A stretch of 7,293 bases of DNA, taken from Chamaesiphon sp. (GTDB lineage Bacteria; Cyanobacteriota; Cyanobacteriia; Cyanobacteriales; Chamaesiphonaceae). This document shows positions 5,045 through 7,293 of this stretch, piece after piece. How positions within the stretch are numbered: the first letter of the stretch is position 1; each line of letters starts with the position of its first letter. The notes beneath the pieces are model-generated. The model made no database searches and was not told where the DNA came from. It saw only the letters and a program-made list of their open reading frames with translations. The stretch is taken from the NCBI GenBank assembly GCA_026785875.1, contig JAJAZF010000243.1, positions 1 to 7,293 on the forward strand, in the 5' to 3' direction. Position numbers and translations under genes: made by a program.

Positions 5045-6655
5045 ATGAACGTTCTGCTCCTATATCCTCGCTTCCCCAAAAGTTTTTGGTCGTTTGAGAA
5101 AATGATCGAACTGATGGGTCGCAAAGCTCTGATCCCACCATTGGGATTAATTACCGTCGCCGCCATCCTGCCGCAAGAGTGGAACTTTAAGCTCGTCGAT
5201 TTGAACGTTCGGGAAGTTACCGAAGCTGAGTGGGACTGGTCTGAGCTAGTGATTTGCTCGGCAATGATCGTTCAAAAACCAGATTTACTCGCCCAGATTC
5301 AAGCAGCCAAACGTCGTGGCAAACGCGTCGCCGTCGGTGGCCCTTATCCCACGGCTTTACCCCATGAGGTGTCAGAAGTTGGGGCAGATTATCTAATTTT
5401 AGATGAAGGCGAATTGACGATCCCTTTATTTGTCGAAGCAGTCAAACAAGGGCAAATATCCGGCACCTTCCGCGCACCCAATGGCGAACGTCCAGATGTC
5501 ACCACAACTCCCATCCCACGGTTTGAACTGCTAGACTTCGATGCCTACGCTGAGATGTCCGTCCAGTTTTCGCGGGGTTGTCCGTTCCAGTGTGAGTTCT
5601 GCGATATCATCGTCCTCTACGGTCGCAAACCTCGGACTAAAGATCCCGCTCAAATGCTCAAAGAACTCGATTATCTCTACGAATTGGGTTGGCGGCGGAG
5701 TATCTTTATGGTCGATGACAACTTCATCGGCAACAAACGCAACGTGAAGCTGTTGCTCAAAGAACTATTGCCGTGGATGGTCGAACATAAGTATCCATTC
5801 TCCTTTGCTACCGAAGCCTCAGTTGACTTGGCAAACGACCAAGAAATGATGGATATGATGGTGCAGTGTAACTTTGGATCTGTCTTCCTGGGGATTGAAA
5901 CTCCAGATGAGGAAAGCCTCGCACTGACTCAAAAACACCAAAATACCCGCAGTTCCCTGAGTGAAGCAGTCGAACGGATTGCTAAATCTGGGATGCGCGT
6001 GATGGCTGGGTTTATCATCGGCTTCGATGGTGAGAAAACAGGTGCGGGACAACGCATCGTCAAATTTGTCGAACAGACAAATATTCCCACCGCCGTATTT
6101 AGTATGCTCCAAGCATTGCCAGATACCGCTCTATCCCATCGATTGGCAAAAGAAGGTCGCCTACGCGGTACGGCAGATGGGAACATCAACCAAACCACGT
6201 TGATGAACTTTGTCCCCACGCGTCCGCTCGAAGAAATCGCCATCGAGTATATGGATGCTTTCGATGACTTATACGAGCCATCCAAATTCCTCGATCGCAC
6301 TTACCGTCATTACTTGACCCTCGGCGAAGCCAACTACCCTGATAAAGGTGAAGGTCGCAAGAAAGAATTTAGTTGGATGGTCATCCGCGCCCTCCTGATC
6401 ATCTGCTGGCGACAAGGAGTAGTTCGTTCTACTCGTTGGCAGTTCTGGAGTAACCTCTGGAGCATGTACAAGCTCAATCCAGGTGGGGTTAGTAGCTATT
6501 TGGTCACATGTGCCCAAATCGAACACTTCCTAGAGTACAGAGGCATTGTCCGCCGCGAGATCGGGTCTCAATTAGCAGATTTCCTCGCTGATGAAGCCAG
6601 AATCAAAGCAGCAGAAAAAGTCGAGTCAGTAGCGGCTCTAGAAACGGCTGTCTAA
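5045..6655 (+). CDS. B12-binding domain radical SAM protein, HpnP-like with DUF4070-type C-terminus
   Basis: From the ATG at 5045 the protein has 536 residues; an ATG 24 bp upstream would give 544. Residues 1 to about 140 form a cobalamin-binding Rossmann-type domain (MNVLLLYPRFP, VAVGGPYP at 95-102, ADYLILDEGE at 114-123). The radical SAM barrel follows, with the [4Fe-4S] motif CPFQCEFC (Cys179, Cys183, Cys186), VDDNF at 223-227 and GIETP at 283-287. The C-terminal region from about 360 resembles DUF4070. The classic B12 DxHxxG histidine is absent: the position reads VDLNVRE, as in class B methylases such as HpnP, which methylates hopanoids at C-2. Relatedness to HpnP is clear, but several conserved stretches differ, so the substrate is not assigned; a lipid or other unactivated carbon is plausible. 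It lies 98 bp after the dnd-associated-like gene and ends at a strong terminator. Confidence 0.93.
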   Translation: MNVLLLYPRFPKSFWSFEKMIELMGRKALIPPLGLITVAAILPQEWNFKLVDLNVREVTEAEWDWSELVICSAMIVQKPDLLAQIQAAKRRGKRVAVGGPYPTALPHEVSEVGADYLILDEGELTIPLFVEAVKQGQISGTFRAPNGERPDVTTTPIPRFELLDFDAYAEMSVQFSRGCPFQCEFCDIIVLYGRKPRTKDPAQMLKELDYLYELGWRRSIFMVDDNFIGNKRNVKLLLKELLPWMVEHKYPFSFATEASVDLANDQEMMDMMVQCNFGSVFLGIETPDEESLALTQKHQNTRSSLSEAVERIAKSGMRVMAGFIIGFDGEKTGAGQRIVKFVEQTNIPTAVFSMLQALPDTALSHRLAKEGRLRGTADGNINQTTLMNFVPTRPLEEIAIEYMDAFDDLYEPSKFLDRTYRHYLTLGEANYPDKGEGRKKEFSWMVIRALLIICWRQGVVRSTRWQFWSNLWSMYKLNPGGVSSYLVTCAQIEHFLEYRGIVRREIGSQLADFLADEARIKAAEKVESVAALETAV

Positions 6656-6676
6656 TCGATAGATATTATTTCTAGC

Positions 6677-6722
6677 ATTCAGGGTAGGGGTAATTGATGA
6701 ATTGCTCCTACCCTGAATTTTT
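6677..6722 (+). terminator. Intrinsic terminator of the radical SAM gene
   Basis: ATTCAGGGTAGG (6677-6688) and CCTACCCTGAAT (6707-6718) are perfect 12-bp arms. The inner GGTAATT and AATTGCT extend the RNA stem to 19 pairs with two G-U wobbles around a GATG loop. A run of five T's (6718-6722) follows immediately. It begins 21 bp past the stop codon at 6655, the expected place for Rho-independent termination. Confidence 0.9.
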
Positions 6723-6739
6723 GGCGCAAATTAACAAGG

Positions 6740-6918
6740 AGCAGGGGTTTAAATCCTCTACGTTTAGGTAGATTGTGCTTGGTGCCTTTTCATGGACAAC
6801 TGGGCGGGTCCCCCGACCAGTGGGGAACCCGTCCGAAAAGGCATCCGCTTTTAAGGTGCTGGGCAACTGGTCGGCTCGCCGACCATCAGGGGAACCCGCC
6901 TAGCAGGTCTAAATCCCC
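6740..6918. repeat. Tandem palindromic repeat block bounded by imperfect direct repeats
   Basis: The block is flanked by AGCAGGGGTTTAAATCCTC (6740-6758) and AGCAGGTCTAAATCCCC (6902-6918), which align with one 2-nt gap. The first palindrome has perfect 9-bp outer arms TGCCTTTTC (6783-6791) and GAAAAGGCA (6835-6843), with inner arms CGGGTCCCC (6805-6813) and GGGGaACCCG (6822-6831). The second has perfect 8-bp arms TGGTCGGC / GCCGACCA (6868-6875, 6878-6885) inside GCTGGGC / GCCTAGC (6858-6864, 6898-6904). The two share CGACCA followed within a few bases by GGGGAACCCG (6814-6831 and 6880-6898), so they look like diverged copies of one unit. No ORF of note lies within it. A REP- or MITE-type intergenic repeat is likely. 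Confidence 0.65.
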
Positions 6919-6930
6919 ATCTTAAAAACC

Positions 6931-6965
6931 CAATTATCAATTATCAATTATCAATTATCAATTAT
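6931..6965. repeat. Short tandem repeat, five copies of CAATTAT
   Basis: Five perfect, contiguous copies of the heptamer CAATTAT occupy 35 bp. Heptanucleotide short tandemly repeated sequences (STRR type) are known in cyanobacterial intergenic DNA. Copy number is expected to vary between strains through slippage. It sits between the palindromic block and the gene at 7242. Confidence 0.9.
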
Positions 6966-7241
6966 TTAACCCCTCCCACAATCGCTAGATGCGCCCTTTC
7001 CGAACGAGAGAAGCATACGCACCATGAAACGCCGTGCTATTTAGATTGCATCGGTGCGGAATTATTAGCACACTTTAAAGGATCGATCGACTAATCGCTG
7101 TAATTCCCCCAGTGCTTGTATGCCCCAGGATGCTTTTAAAGCGAGATTGATGGCTAAAATAGAGATATCCCCGCCAGCTACTAACTAACAGGGATATCAG
7201 CGGTTACAGCCGCATCAAAATTAAAATACCTACCTAATATT
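6966..7241. other. Non-coding leader region upstream of the 7242 gene
   Basis: No convincing complete gene is visible. From the left the stretch holds an imperfect short inverted repeat, GATGCG (6988-6993) facing CGCACC (7018-7023). A minus-strand gene-like fragment at 7065-7184 is listed separately. Next come a perfect 8-bp inverted repeat GATATCCC / GGGATATC (7164-7171, 7191-7198) and GCGG / CCGC (7200-7203, 7210-7213). The last 30 bp before the start codon are A/T-rich with a TAAAAT that could serve as a -10 box, but no matching -35 stands out. The hairpins could lie in the 5' leader of the 7242 gene. Confidence 0.4.
7065..7184 (-). pseudogene. Possible gene remnant, unidentified
   Basis: The minus strand is open for 39 codons before a TAA, from just after an in-frame TAG. 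It has no ATG, GTG or TTG that would leave a sensible length. The translation includes ISILAINLALKASWGIQ and ALGELQRLVDRSFKVC, which looks protein-like (amphipathic, ordinary cyanobacterial codons), so it may be the C-terminal end of a decayed gene. I cannot name a family, and a chance open frame of this length is quite possible. Confidence 0.2.
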
Positions 7242-7293
7242 ATGACTCAATCACGAGAACCGAACGACCGAGATATTTTTACCCGCATCGCCC
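7242..7293 (+). CDS. N-terminus of a possible MenG/UbiE-type methyltransferase, cut by window edge
   Basis: An ATG at 7242 opens a frame that stays open for 17 codons to the right edge, beginning MTQSREPNDRDIFTRIA, with the next codon starting with C. Cyanobacterial MenG/UbiE-family quinone methyltransferases commonly start with a short variable region followed by an IFxRIAPVYD motif, which this fits as far as it is visible. That enzyme carries out the final C-methylation of phylloquinone. The match rests on about seven residues, so it is tentative; another gene or a chance frame remains possible. No clear Shine-Dalgarno precedes it. Confidence 0.45.
   Translation, partial: MTQSREPNDRDIFTRIA

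Noticed and set aside
5541..6526. Several open frames within the radical SAM gene on both strands
   Set aside because: They are shadows of the intact B12/radical SAM frame and do not resemble any family.
6740..6965. CRISPR array
   Set aside because: The repeats are palindromic units and a contiguous heptamer array; there are no regularly spaced identical repeats with unique spacers and no cas genes.
7120..7188. Plus-strand 22-codon frame starting MPQDAFK
   Set aside because: It is short, has no ribosome binding site, and overlaps the opposite-strand fragment and inverted repeats.

Overview
The window looks like cyanobacterial chromosome. CGATCG is scattered throughout, with two exact HIP1 octamers (GCGATCGC). 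The gene families are typical of cyanobacteria: a Uma2/DUF820 protein, a four-helix membrane protein of a type I associate with cyanobacteria, a type I methionine aminopeptidase with a cyanobacterial-style N-terminus, a B12/radical-SAM protein of the DUF4070 type, and palindromic and heptameric intergenic repeats. Genus cannot be fixed from the sequence alone.

Layout, left to right. Positions 1-1595 hold a minus-strand run in the order membrane/coiled-coil protein -> ureB (urease beta subunit) -> Uma2-family protein, the last cut by the left edge. The gaps are 35 and 49 bp. ureB stands without ureA or ureC. Positions 1596-1817 are intergenic and contain an approximately 83-bp palindromic, MITE-like element. 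Positions 1818-4112 hold a second minus-strand pair, map (type I methionine aminopeptidase) followed 30 bp later by a DHA2-type MFS exporter. Positions 4113-4234 are a divergent intergenic region with another GC-rich palindrome. Positions 4235-4946 are plus strand: a TTG-initiated two-helix small membrane protein overlaps by 26 bp a gene that I recognise as resembling 'dnd system-associated protein 4', a family tied to DNA phosphorothioation loci. No dndABCDE gene is visible here. Positions 5045-6655 encode a B12-binding radical SAM protein related to the hopanoid methylase HpnP, closed by a strong intrinsic terminator at 6677-6722.

Positions 6656-7241 (586 bp) are non-coding and repeat-rich: the terminator, two consecutive palindromes flanked by imperfect direct repeats, five perfect CAATTAT heptamers, a short minus-strand gene-like fragment and small inverted repeats. 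At 7242 a plus-strand gene begins and runs off the right edge; its 17 visible codons resemble the N-terminus of MenG/UbiE-type methyltransferases.

Most of the genes are ordinary housekeeping or transport functions that do not form one pathway. The best candidate for something under-described is the overlapping pair at 4235-4946: an apparently isolated phosphorothioation-associated protein coupled to a small membrane protein.
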